Shown piece after piece: positions 46,015 to 55,831 of a stretch of DNA of 64,000 nt. Position 1 is the stretch's first letter; each line of letters starts with the position of its first letter. The translations under genes and the position numbers were made by a program. The notes under the pieces are model-generated. The model was not told where the DNA came from and did not search any database. It saw nothing but the letters and a program-made list of their open reading frames with translations. Source of the DNA: Pteria penguin (taxonomy: Eukaryota > Mollusca > Bivalvia > Pterioida > Pteriidae); assembly GCA_035048485.1 (NCBI GenBank), contig CM068590.1, positions 4,066,093-4,130,092 on the forward strand, read 5' to 3'.

Positions 46015-47277
46015 GGTTTACATATATGTAATGATAAAAGGGGGGGTTGTAAAAAAAAATCCGGCATGCGATGTAAGGAAATAATGTAACCTTATTTGGT
46101 ATTGCACCTCTGAAAATAGACAAAGTCCACATCCCCTCCCATAAAAGCAAATGGTTGCCCCGTAACAAACAACACGTAGTTGATTATGAAATTGCAGATT
46201 GGAGGCCATGAGGGCAATTAGAGAAATTAAACTCCCATAAAACAAAGACCAATTAACTCAGTAATCACAATATTTCGGTCTCCTGACCTTCTTCTAGTGA
46301 ATTTTATTGGTATTGGTGCCTTAAGCTATGTAATATCCATCATATTTCAGAACCGATATATGAAAAATTACTGTCGGAAAGGGAAATATGTAGTAGGGGG
46401 TGGGGGTCGTACACTGATTTTAAAACGACAAAAATAATCACATAAGATGTTCTCAGATAAGTGGGAGGGAGGAGGTAGGGTGGAGGAAGGGTAACATTAA
46501 GATAATATATATAAATCAAGATAATAACTATAAAATACATGTAATAATTAACAAGGATGTAATACATAAAGTATCGGACCGGGTGAAAGGGCAGAGGAGT
46601 GAGGAGACTAGACTAGGGAGGGGGATCTTACATTAATTTAAAAACGACAAAAATAACCACACTGGTTGTTTGTAAATATGTCGGAGGGAGGACGTGAGGG
46701 TGGGGGGGGGGTGGGAGAGTGGTACCCTATATCCACTTATCATTTAGTGGATTTTATAGCTATTATCTTGTTTTACATATATTATCTTAATGTTACACTC
46801 CCTCCACCCTACCTCCTCCCTCCCACTTATCTGAGAACATTTTATGTGATTATTTTTGTCGTTTTAAAATCAGTGTACGACCCCCACCCCCTACTACATA
46901 TTTCCCTTTCCGACAGTAATTTTTCATATATCGGTTCTGAAATATGATGGATATTACATAGCTTAAGGCACCAATACCAATAAAATTCACTAGAAGAAGG
47001 TCAGGAGACCGAAATATTGTGATTACTGAGTTAATTGGTCTTTGTTTTATGGGAGTTTAATTTCTCTAATTGCCCTCATGGCCTCCAATCTGCAATTTCA
47101 TAATCAACTACGTGTTGTTTGTTACGGGGCAACCATTTGCTTTTATGGGAGGGGATGTGGACTTTGTCTATTTTCAGAGGTGCAATACCAAATAAGGTTA
47201 CATTATTTCCTTACATCGCATGCCGGATTTTTTTTTACAACCCCCCCCCCCCTTTTATCATTACATATATGTAAACC
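46015..47277. repeat. Large imperfect palindrome, about 520-bp arms
   Basis: Arms 46015-46536 and 46751-47277 are inverted copies with only a handful of differences, separated by a 214-bp spacer. Each arm contains both flanking unit sequence (the part matching 9420-9670 of unit 1) and the end of the inserted element. The inverted duplication therefore happened after that element landed. Identical frames on opposite strands (46018-46245 and 47042-47270) are a consequence and are not genes. Confidence 0.9.
46237..46371. repeat. Left inverted repeat of the 7-kb insertion
   Basis: About 130 bp with AACTCAGTAATCACAATATT and CGGTCTCCTGACCTTCTTC; the reverse complement of 53125-53262 with few changes. 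A further copy is in the palindrome's right arm at about 46916-47050. Confidence 0.85.
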
Positions 47278-48258
47278 CCCTACTACATATTTCACTTTCC
47301 CACTCCCCACCCCACCCCTCCTCTTTTTTACCTCCTCTGTCCTCTCACCCTATCCGACACCTCATATATAACATCTTTGTTAATTAATATATGTATTATA
47401 TAGTTATTATTAAAGACTTCGACTTGTTTACACGACAAACAATACCATGCCATAATTTGAACTGAATTGTCAGCTATATCAAATCCCTGTATTAATATAA
47501 TTAAATACATTGTAACTACATAATAACAACAAAATGTATTTATTTTGATATGATTATTTATTACTTTATTTATTACTTTTATTTCTTGTTTGGCGATATT
47601 TGGCCATGACTGCAAATTAATAAAGGAGCCAAGACCCAACTTGGATCTTATGGGCATCCAAATAAATAAATCAGAAAATTGAAAATACAATTATATATAG
47701 ATGACACAATTGAACCCTGAGATAAGCGATTCAAAATGACATCTAAATAATAAATAAATGAAATGCCAATTCAAATGAATTAAAATGAAATACAATTAGA
47801 TATCAAATACTGGTGAACGCGCGAAAAACTGCCAAATGGCTAGACAACTAGCCAGCGCCACCAGTAACAGCAATAGATAAAAATTCAATATAACTAGCCC
47901 ACATTGAAATGCAATGAAATTTAAAGAAATAAGTTAATGTTTCATAAATTTAAAATAAAATTATGTTTCCAAATTGAAATTCAAATTAAGGCAGAACCAA
48001 AATAAATACTAAAATTTTATTTTATAAATCATTAAATGGCATTATCTTTGCAAATGTATTCTATGTAGACTAACATTATAAAAGGAGCCCACCAAATTAA
48101 ATAATCAAATTATTCATTCTAAGCAAATAATGCAAATAACTACAACAAATTCTGTAGCAAAAATATGCAATATGCAATTGGCAATAAATTTGCAATGTAT
48201 TATAAATGCAGCCACGGACCAAATTCTCCACTACTTGGTGATACATACGTGTTGGATG
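47278..48258. other. Non-coding 3' part of the retroelement block
   Basis: 47278-47430 resembles the inner part of the palindrome arms (46380-46620, inverted). The rest is A-rich on the plus strand (T-rich in the element's sense direction) with two occurrences of AAAGGAGCC at about 47622 and 48082. No gene; probably the 3' untranslated and terminal part of the element. Confidence 0.4.
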
Positions 48259-48843
48259 TTAAAAATGAGAATAATGAGAATATCTATAAAGAAAAATATC
48301 ATTGCCAGCATTATTTAAATGAACTTTATCAGCAGCAAACAAATGTTCATTAAAATGACTCAACTCTGGGTACTTTATATACCCTCCTCCCAATCTGACC
48401 ACTAGAGCGGCCATTCTACTATTTAATCGTATACGAACTTTATCCAAAATTTTAGAATCAATTGAACTTCTCCAAGATGATCGAGGTAAAATTTGTGACC
48501 ACACAATCTTAGTATTTGGAAATCTGTTATTGTACTGCTGTAAAGTTTTTTCCATAGACTTTCTCAAAACAATAGATTTCTGACCTTGACCTATATTGTT
48601 ACCTCCACAGTGAATAAGTAAAATATCTGGCTGATCTTCATATTTTAGTAGGGTTTCAATTTTCTTCTGTAATTTTCCTCATGTCATACCCCTCTGTCCT
48701 TGCCATAAAATACTAGCATTGTGTCTTTTTAACTCTAAATCAGCACCAAACGATGACTGCTTAGCCCGTAAGAAGGCATTGGATATTATTGAAGATCCCA
48801 CAATCCAAATCCTTACAAAGTTACCTAAAATACTTGGGTATTG
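48259..48843 (-). pseudogene. SGNH/GDSL-type hydrolase domain of the retroelement
   Basis: The frame after the TAA at 48844-48846 reads WIVGSSII (block I with the nucleophile Ser), then WQGQRGMT and a TGA at 48679-48681, then LLIHCGGNNIGQG (block III with Gly and Asn), and ends with ADKVHLNNAG (block V, Asp and His in D-x-x-H). All four S-G-N-H landmarks are present, so the family call is firm; the single TGA breaks it. Such hydrolases are reported as accessory domains of Ngaro-type retroelements, with unknown substrate (established knowledge, stated generally). It lies directly downstream of the tyrosine recombinase in a different register, so it may be a separate frame or a lost fusion. Confidence 0.72.
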
Positions 48844-48848
48844 TTAAT

Positions 48849-49732
48849 TTAAATCTTAAACGACTTAGTTGGAACTCGAATATAAGATTTGAAAGAATTA
48901 GATTTCCAACGACCACAACATGTTATTTCATCATCACTTAACCCAACTAAAGCTGCAGAAGTTGCTGCGCCAATTCTAAATGAATGAGACTTGTAAAATC
49001 GAGAGTCAATCCCTGCATTATGCAAACATTTGTTAAGTACAGCTATAAATTGGTATCGAGTCACTGGACTTCCAGAAGCATGGCGAAAATAAACACCTGG
49101 GAAATTTGGCCTATTAAGATCATAAATTTAAAAACGCTTTAACAGGACAAACTGATTTACCAGTTGCTGGCAAACAAATCACTGAGCCCAAACCAGACTG
49201 ATCAGTCTTTGAGTGACATAAATTAATTTCTAAAGAATTAATACCTGGTATAAACTTTATATTCGATTTTAAAATGGCATGACCATAATCAGTTCTTGAA
49301 TTTACTACTAATTCACCCACTCTAAAAAAAAAACCAAAAAAATGTTATCGTGTATAAAGCTGTAAAAAGTGTAGCCTCATAATTTGACATGCATACCACT
49401 GACAGAGATTGTACCAGTTTATTCAAAACATCAAACGTTATTGGCATTCTTAAATCCTTTCGTTTATCAAGTCTAGAGATACCCGTAATCATTTTACTGA
49501 TTACAAATGACTGTATTACATCTTCAAAGTTACACATTTTACATTGAAACGCTATAGCTGATAGATATGATCTAATAGTACTTGAGGCATAACCATTTAT
49601 AGATAAATAGGCAACAAAATCAGTAACATGGTTCACCACCGGAGGCCAAAGCAGCTGATGACCTTGAGAAATACGAAATAAATAAAATACACGCAAGGCA
49701 TTATTGTACATTTTTGAAGTGCTTTCAGACAC
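48849..49732 (-). pseudogene. Tyrosine recombinase of Ngaro-like retroelement, frameshifted
   Basis: This integrase replaces the DDE integrase of LTR elements and would insert a circular DNA intermediate. The N-terminal SAM-like part (KMYNNALRVFYLF to FQCKMCNF) runs to 49322. The catalytic Arg follows in RVGELVV, but the frame is shifted by T runs near 49325-49345. A second shift from one extra base near 49127 separates the region ending VCPVKAFLNL from the last part. That part (to TAA at 48849) holds HSFRIGAAT (His and second Arg), GRWKS and the nucleophile Tyr in SYIRVP. All key residues of the family survive, each in one of three frames. No ATG is needed if it is translated as part of a longer polyprotein with the RT. 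Confidence 0.82.
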
Positions 49733-51450
49733 CGCTGCCTTTAGAATTAGTTTTTTTTTTTTTTATTGTTGAGAGCATCTGGATAAATGACTGAGGTACT
49801 ACCACTGGATTCTCGTCGGCCTTCGGGAATGATTGCCGAAATCTTTCCCATTGCTGTCGAGAAAGAGCATCAGCTAAATTATTTCTCTTTCCTACTATAT
49901 GCACAGCCTTAAACTGAATATCATATATCATACAACGCAACACTAAAGGCCTTAACAGTTGCATAACTCTCCTAGATCTAGAAGTTTTTTTATTCCAAAT
50001 TTGAACTAATGCCATATTATCTGTGTACAAAATTAGTTTTTTACAAATTGACTACCCCAAATATAAAAAGCTAATGAAATTGGGACCAATTCTAGAAATG
50101 TAATATCTTTCATCACCATTTTATCATGCCAATCAGTTGGCCATTGCAAAACAACCCAGTGTGTCTCAAATATCGCAGCACATCCTAAATGACTACCGCC
50201 CGCACTATCTGTATACAAAGAAATGTCACACATATCAACCCATGGCTTATAATCAAAATAATAAACACCATTGAACAATTTCAAAAATGTTAACCATACT
50301 TTGATATCTTCTTTCATTCCTATGTTTACCCGGAGACGGTGATAAGGTTGACGTAAACCCGACATTGCATCATAAAAACGCCTTATAAATGCCCTAGCCG
50401 AAGGTATAGCACGTGAACAGAAACATAACAACCCCGTCACCGATTGTAGCTCTTTTAACGTAGTTTTCTTTTTTAAGTAAATTTCACATAACGCTTTTTC
50501 AAGCTTTTGAAGTTTTTCATCAGGAATTCTAACCATCATCTTATTTGTATCTATGTGTAGACCCAAAAATGTAAGTATAGTACACGGCCCTATGGTTTTA
50601 TCTTCTGCTAAAGGAACACCAAACTCATCACACATATCCCTATAACAATACATAAGCCTATTGCATTCATTAGAATTAGCCTTTCCTGCTACCAAAAAGT
50701 CATCCAAATAATGAACAATATTTTGATTATCTGATCTACGCATCAATTCCCATTCTAAGAAGGTTGAAAACTTTTCAAACAAGGAGCAAGATATTGAGCA
50801 GCCAAATGGCAAGCATTTATCAACAAAATAGAGACCATTAACTTTATAACCAAGCAATTCAAAATCAGAAGGGTGTATTGGTAATAACCTAAAAGCACTT
50901 TTAATGTCTAATCTAGCAACTAATGCCCCTTTTCCTAAATTTGAAAGCATATTTAAAGCAGTATCAAATGATGTATATTGTACAGAACAGTATTTATGAT
51001 CAATAAAGCTATTTACACTTGCACCTTTTGGATATGACAAATGATGTATGAGCCTCCAAGAACCATCCTTTTTTTTGGTATTAAACCTATAGGTGACACT
51101 CGCAAATTATTTAAAGGCCTAGCCCTGAATGGTCCTGCAATTCTACCCAATTTAACTTCTTTCAAAATAACACCTATTGCTTCATTTTCATGCAGTTTTA
51201 TAGATTTAAGGTTATCAAATTCAATTGCCTCTCTAAGTCCTTCATAATGCAGTTTGAAACCTTCTGAAAAACCTTTATATAACAACAAAGCATCATCTTG
51301 ATTGGGGTAAGAAAGAAGATACTTTAAAAAAACATCAGACTTAATTGGTGTAACTGCAATATCAGTTATGTTTCTGTTGGTTGACACCTCTGTTATTTCT
51401 TGCATTAACACCGTTTGCTGAACTGCCAGATCTAGAATTAGTAGATACAA
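49725..51450 (-). pseudogene. Reverse transcriptase and RNase H of Ngaro-like retroelement
   Basis: In order: N-terminal region with GPFRARPLNNLRVSPIGLIP; RT palm with ARLDIKSAFRLLPI and the active site HYLDDFLVAG; thumb region; RNase H with YTDSAGG (first Asp), LELVPI (Glu), YTDN (Asp) and the HIVGKRNNLADALSR box. Frames change at two homopolymers, the A8 run near 51070 and the A6 run near 50040. An A14 run near 49751 separates it from the recombinase frame. No other stop interrupts about 570 codons. The 5' end overlaps the end of the gag frame. No aspartic protease, DDE integrase or DAM-type methyltransferase is seen, which favours Ngaro over DIRS1 or LTR elements. Confidence 0.85.
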
Positions 51451-52365
51451 CCCTACATTTCACTGATGGATGAGATAACGAACATTTTAAACACTTATGA
51501 AGATATGGGCAAGAGTTTTTCAAACAAGTGCCTTTATAATTGTAATCATAACATTTTAGAACATTATGAGTAGCAGTGGAGGTAGTATTTGTGCTCACAG
51601 AGTGTTTAAACATATACAAAAGCCACAATTCCTGATCTACCACAGACCATGACACTGCAGGATTTTTCTCTTTTTTTAATCTAAATTGAATATCATAATC
51701 TTTCCAACCCAATCCCACAGTTCTACTGGCACCTAAACGTATTGTATGTAAATATTTCAAAATTCCACCAATTGAACTAAGAAAGGCTTCAGTATAAATA
51801 CTTGCAAAAATAAAAAAGCATCAGTCCAGTCTTGAATATTATTTATTTTTGATAGCTCTTTCTTGGAATCTAAAACAATACTACCATTCCGGACAGCAAG
51901 TCTTTGTTCAACAGAATCTAAATCTATAGTTTTGGTTATAAGGTTTGCTAGGTCAATATACTCATTATTAACAATTTTAATCTTCAACTTATTTGAAACG
52001 TTACAACCCAGATCCTGAGTTATACTTTCAATACGAGGGACATTTTCCAAATCAGATTGAAAATTACCTCTATTGGCATTGTTGCAGTCATAAATTGGTA
52101 CAGTCTCTAATGCAGCTGTATTCCTGTTTTGTCCTATTTGAGCTAAGACACGATTGGAAACCTCATCAGAAATAGCTGCTATTTGATCATCAGTCAAATT
52201 CAATGGTACCATTGCTGGGGCATCATTCCGCACTCCTATATCAGGTACAAGATTATCATTTTGGACCTCAGGTCCTTCTTGAACATTTAGGTTACGTGCA
52301 CCACGTCTGGGACGTGCAATTGGTCGATTTTCTACTCGCTGTCTTCGACGGCGTGGTCTAGGCAT
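51362..52365 (-). pseudogene. Gag-like protein of Ngaro-like retroelement, one frameshift
   Basis: ATG at 52363-52365. It starts with an Arg-rich head (MPRPRRRRQRV) and an acidic/polar region with EVSNRVLAQIG. A conserved gag-like core passes from the first frame into the second across a T6 run at 51812-51817. The C-terminal half has a C-x8-C-x4-C-x3-H zinc finger (CYDYNYKGTC...CPYLH) and a second Cys/His cluster (CLKCSLSHPSVKC), as in gag proteins of tyrosine-recombinase retroelements. Expected role: RNA binding and particle formation. Ends at 51362, overlapping the start of the pol frame. Confidence 0.75.
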
Positions 52366-53124
52366 GTCGAAACTCCAATAAAATGAAAATCATTAAAATT
52401 TATTACAAATCAGTTACAAATAAAAATACATAACAATTTCATATACATCGTCTATTTGTGTTTATTATGGTTTCTTTCATAATTAAGAATTATATTAAGT
52501 TTTAATACTCTTTCGTCAATTATATAAAATATCTATATCTAAGTAACATTGGAATTAAATACAAATTTTAACACTTACATAAAGTCTGCACTATACCCAA
52601 CCTACAATACACTAAAATCAAAATGGCCGATACACAAATTCACTCATGTGTAAATTAAAACCACACCTAGGTTAGTTGTATTGAATTCAGGACACAATAT
52701 CATTTAAAATCCAAAGACATCGACTTTAATAAAGGATCATTTTTATTAAATTTTACAAAACAATATAACTAAGTATTTCATGAATACAAAACAGTTCTCA
52801 TTTTAACATTACAAGAATAATATTCTGACTTACCTGGCAAAAAGTTTTTTCCAAACTGAACACATTGTAAAATATCACGCTATTTAAATACTCTGGCACA
52901 CGTGTCACAAAACGTGAGTTAAATAGATTATAGAGTTATCATACTTAGATATAGTAAGAGTTGTCTTGCGTTAATAAATTGATTTAATATATAGGATTAA
53001 ATCTTATTATCTTAAATGCCTTATAGTTATATTTGTAATAACGCTATATATTGAATATGTTATTTTAGCGGAAACGCGCTAAATGTTATACGTGTATACG
53101 CTATGACGTAATTATTTGTTTATG
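52366..53124. other. Upstream (5') part of the retroelement block
   Basis: AT-rich, non-coding; would hold the element's 5' untranslated region and promoter on the minus strand. No split direct repeats matching the 3' side were recognised by eye. Confidence 0.4.
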
Positions 53125-53262
53125 GTAATTTTTCATATATCGGTTATGAAATATGATGGATATTGCATAGCTTAAGCCACCAATACCAATAAAATTCACT
53201 AGAAGAAGGTCAGGAGACCGAAATATTGTGAATACTGAGTTAATTGTTCTTTGTTTTATGAC
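53125..53262. repeat. Right inverted repeat of the 7-kb insertion
   Basis: Inverted partner of 46237-46371; includes GAAGAAGGTCAGGAGACCGA at about 53201-53220, part of a hammerhead-like fold (see findings). Confidence 0.85.
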
Positions 53263-53297
53263 ACTTCCCTTCGGAGGACTATTAAGATGTTTGATAA

Positions 53298-54097
53298 ACC
53301 CCCATAAAAAGAAGAAATATGAATACATTGGTTTTACTTGAGATATATATTACAATAACTTGTAAACAACGGATTTTAAAAATAATTTTGCAACGAAAGA
53401 TAAATCGGATCTGGAAGGGCTAGAGGGAGGGGGGGGGGGGGGGGTTATGGGTGCTATGATTTATAATCCATATTGTACACTATTGTTCTCAATCATTGTA
53501 TATTTCAGTCCTACGCTCCCATCTGAGAAACAGCTCTGTGTACTATCCATACATTCATCCATATCTCAGTGTCTCGATTATACTGTAGATTACTTCTTTG
53601 TCTGTCCGTCCGTCTATGTGTACTAATTCTGCTTCAAAAATATTTCGACAATTACTGTTTTCAATTTTTGTCCGATTGACGGCTATGCAATATTATCTTA
53701 TCAGTAAACATCATCTGCTGTCTACGTACACTATGCTATTTTTAAATTAATGTGGAGAGCCAGGAGAGGTCAGTGAAAACAAAGCAAGGAGGGGGTGCCA
53801 GGTTTTTAATGATAATTTCATTACATTTACGCCCTTTTCTACAGGTATTTAATTTCTACATGCATGAAAAGAGATTTTAAATTTAAAGTGACAGCAAGCA
53901 GATTTTTAGAGATACATCCATTTACCAAACATGGATTAAGTTTATGGCAATATGTACTCAATGTACTTAATATAAGTATCTGTATATTCTGTTTTATAAG
54001 CAATATGATTTAGTAAGCTAATTATTATGTTAATAGATATTATTTTATATTTTGATTGCATTTCAGAAAATACTTCATACGCCATTAAAAGGTGCCC
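53298..54097. other. Upstream region of the intact TRIM-like gene
   Basis: Collinear with 9675-10340 in unit 1, plus a unit-2-only stretch at about 53755-53880. TTTCAG at 54061-54066 is a likely acceptor of a 5'-UTR intron. G run at 53431-53444. The promoter was not identified. Confidence 0.5.
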
Positions 54098-55831
54098 ATG
54101 GCAGATGCTGACGTCATGGATGACACGCATGCGCAGTGGTCAGCCGTTTGCGATTTCTGTGACAATACAGCAGAACACTACTGTAAGCCATGCAGGATCA
54201 AACTCTGCTCACCCTGTAAAGACGACCACTTATCCAAGAAACTTTACCGACATCATAAAGTTGTGCATTACACGTCTGGAGTAGGACAGAAAACAGCCAC
54301 ACAATCCGAGTGTTTGAATCATCCTGGAGAGCGTTATCAACTTTACTGCAAACCATGTAAAGTCCCAGTGTGTTCACAATGTATAGTGGAGAATCACGAC
54401 ATTAGGCACAAACTCATAAAGATTACTGATGCTTACGAGGCCATCAAACCTACAGCCATGTCCCAACTACAGACCGTGTCTCAGACAATCCAACCCCGTC
54501 TACAGAAGGAATTGGAAGGATTAAATAAGTCACAAGTGGACACCCTTAGCGCTATTGCCGATATCGAACATAGAATGAAAGAAAGCGCACAGCATATCCA
54601 TAAAGAGGTAGATGACATACTTGCAGAAAATATGAGGGAAATACAGAAGATCAAGGATGATACCATTATGCCGCTGTTACAGGAAGAAGTCAGAAAAACC
54701 CAGGAAAAGTTAGACCACTTTGCCCAGGAAATTCTCTCGTATGACATGCATCTGCGATCATCTGACCCAGTTGACTTGCTGAAATTCATGAAACAAATGC
54801 AATACTCTGTGGATATGCCTACGGACCAGGTTGATGCTACTCAGCTTCTTCCATCATTTACCCCAGGCCGTATATCAAGAGAAAACTTACAACAGCAGTT
54901 TGGAAAACTAGTAACTATGGATCATATCAAGTCTTCAACTCCAACCAGTAGTAAATCAGAGTCAGAGGACATTGAAACAGACAACTCAAAAAGGGGCCGT
55001 AATGTAGACACATTGTATCCAAAACACGAGCAGGATAGCACAACATTAAAACTGATCCCGAATCCAGTGTGTGAGACTGAGTTCAGTATGAAGTACGAGG
55101 TACGGGGACTAAGACTACGATCACCAGAAGAAGCCTGGATACATAGTGGTTATGGCACAAAATTTGATTTATTGGAGAGGAGTGGTAACGTGGTTTGTAC
55201 TGTGGATGCTGAATGTAGACTGTATGGCTACTCCGGAATGTGTGCAACAGATGAAGTTAGACTAGTGTACAGTGATTACCACAACCAATGTATCAGGTCA
55301 ACATCTCTACTTTATCAGGTCAGCACATTCTTCCCCACGGAGGGTCCCTATCCACAAGGTCTATGCCGGCTAATGAGTGGGGAACTGGTGGTCGGTATGT
55401 ACGGAGGAGTTATAAGGATCTACAATGTCGACGGACGGATAATCAGAGAGATAAAGAGTAAACATGTGAAATATCCCAACTATATTACCATCAACAAGCT
55501 AACAGACGACATCTGCGTGTCGGATAACCATCAGAAGGTCGTAGTGTTTAAGAAAAATGGGGACCACCAATTCACATATACCGGGCACGGCAACGATTCT
55601 GGGTTTAATCCTCACGACCTGTGTTCTGACCGTCAGGGTCGTCTCCTTATCACAGATAGTGATAATCATCTTATACACATAGTGGACCAGGATGGTCAGT
55701 TTATACAGTACCTGGCTACACAGAAGGATGGGATCCTGTGTCCTGTGTCTATAGACGTAGATGATCGTGGACATGCCTGGGTGGGAGAGCACTGGTCATT
55801 CAAGGTGAAGATTATCAAATACTTACAGTGA
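54098..55831 (+). CDS. TRIM-like protein: B-box x2, coiled coil, NHL-type propeller
   Basis: Single coding exon, 577 aa, ATG at 54098 chosen as the first ATG after the likely 5'-UTR acceptor. B-box 1 at about residues 18-53 (C18, C21, C29, C32, C37, C40, then His). B-box 2 at 72-104 with ligands C72, H75, C84, C87, C92, C95, H100, H104. Coiled coil about 112-250 (ELEGLNKSQVDTLSAIADIE and following). An acidic/Ser-rich linker about 285-315 precedes a six-bladed NHL-like propeller about 320-577, with repeats such as DLCSDRQGRLLITDSDNHLI. There is no RING domain, so autonomous E3 ligase activity is not expected; scaffolding or antiviral/immune signalling roles are proposed for such expanded bivalve TRIM-like proteins (inference). 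The unit-1 paralogue is at 10355, and a third copy is predicted beyond the right edge. Confidence 0.92.
   Translation: MADADVMDDTHAQWSAVCDFCDNTAEHYCKPCRIKLCSPCKDDHLSKKLYRHHKVVHYTSGVGQKTATQSECLNHPGERYQLYCKPCKVPVCSQCIVENHDIRHKLIKITDAYEAIKPTAMSQLQTVSQTIQPRLQKELEGLNKSQVDTLSAIADIEHRMKESAQHIHKEVDDILAENMREIQKIKDDTIMPLLQEEVRKTQEKLDHFAQEILSYDMHLRSSDPVDLLKFMKQMQYSVDMPTDQVDATQLLPSFTPGRISRENLQQQFGKLVTMDHIKSSTPTSSKSESEDIETDNSKRGRNVDTLYPKHEQDSTTLKLIPNPVCETEFSMKYEVRGLRLRSPEEAWIHSGYGTKFDLLERSGNVVCTVDAECRLYGYSGMCATDEVRLVYSDYHNQCIRSTSLLYQVSTFFPTEGPYPQGLCRLMSGELVVGMYGGVIRIYNVDGRIIREIKSKHVKYPNYITINKLTDDICVSDNHQKVVVFKKNGDHQFTYTGHGNDSGFNPHDLCSDRQGRLLITDSDNHLIHIVDQDGQFIQYLATQKDGILCPVSIDVDDRGHAWVGEHWSFKVKIIKYLQ

Larger units (their letters stand above)
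46237..53297. mobile_element. About 7-kb insertion in unit 2 bounded by inverted repeats
   Basis: Unit 1 reads straight through this site (about 9668: AAACTCTCATAAAAAGAAG); unit 2 splits there. The block starts with an inverted repeat at 46237-46371 and ends with its partner at 53125-53262, about 130 bp each. Between them lie the palindrome's second arm and a tyrosine-recombinase retroelement on the minus strand. About 35 bp after the right repeat match neither arm nor unit 1. Whether the inverted repeats belong to the retroelement (as in DIRS-type elements) or to an older element it jumped into is open. Confidence 0.6.

Noticed and set aside
45694..46089. 131-codon frame after the large satellite
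   Set aside because: It runs through a MITE inserted in unit 2 and into a G-rich tract; the unit-1 counterpart has no such frame.
46018..47371. Identical frames on opposite strands (FYGSLISLIALMASNLQF)
   Set aside because: They are the two arms of the palindrome; unit 1 lacks the frame, and it crosses the insertion boundary.
46237..53297. Canonical DIRS1 element
   Set aside because: No DAM-type methyltransferase frame was found and an SGNH hydrolase is present, which fits Ngaro-type better; the inverted repeats keep the question open.
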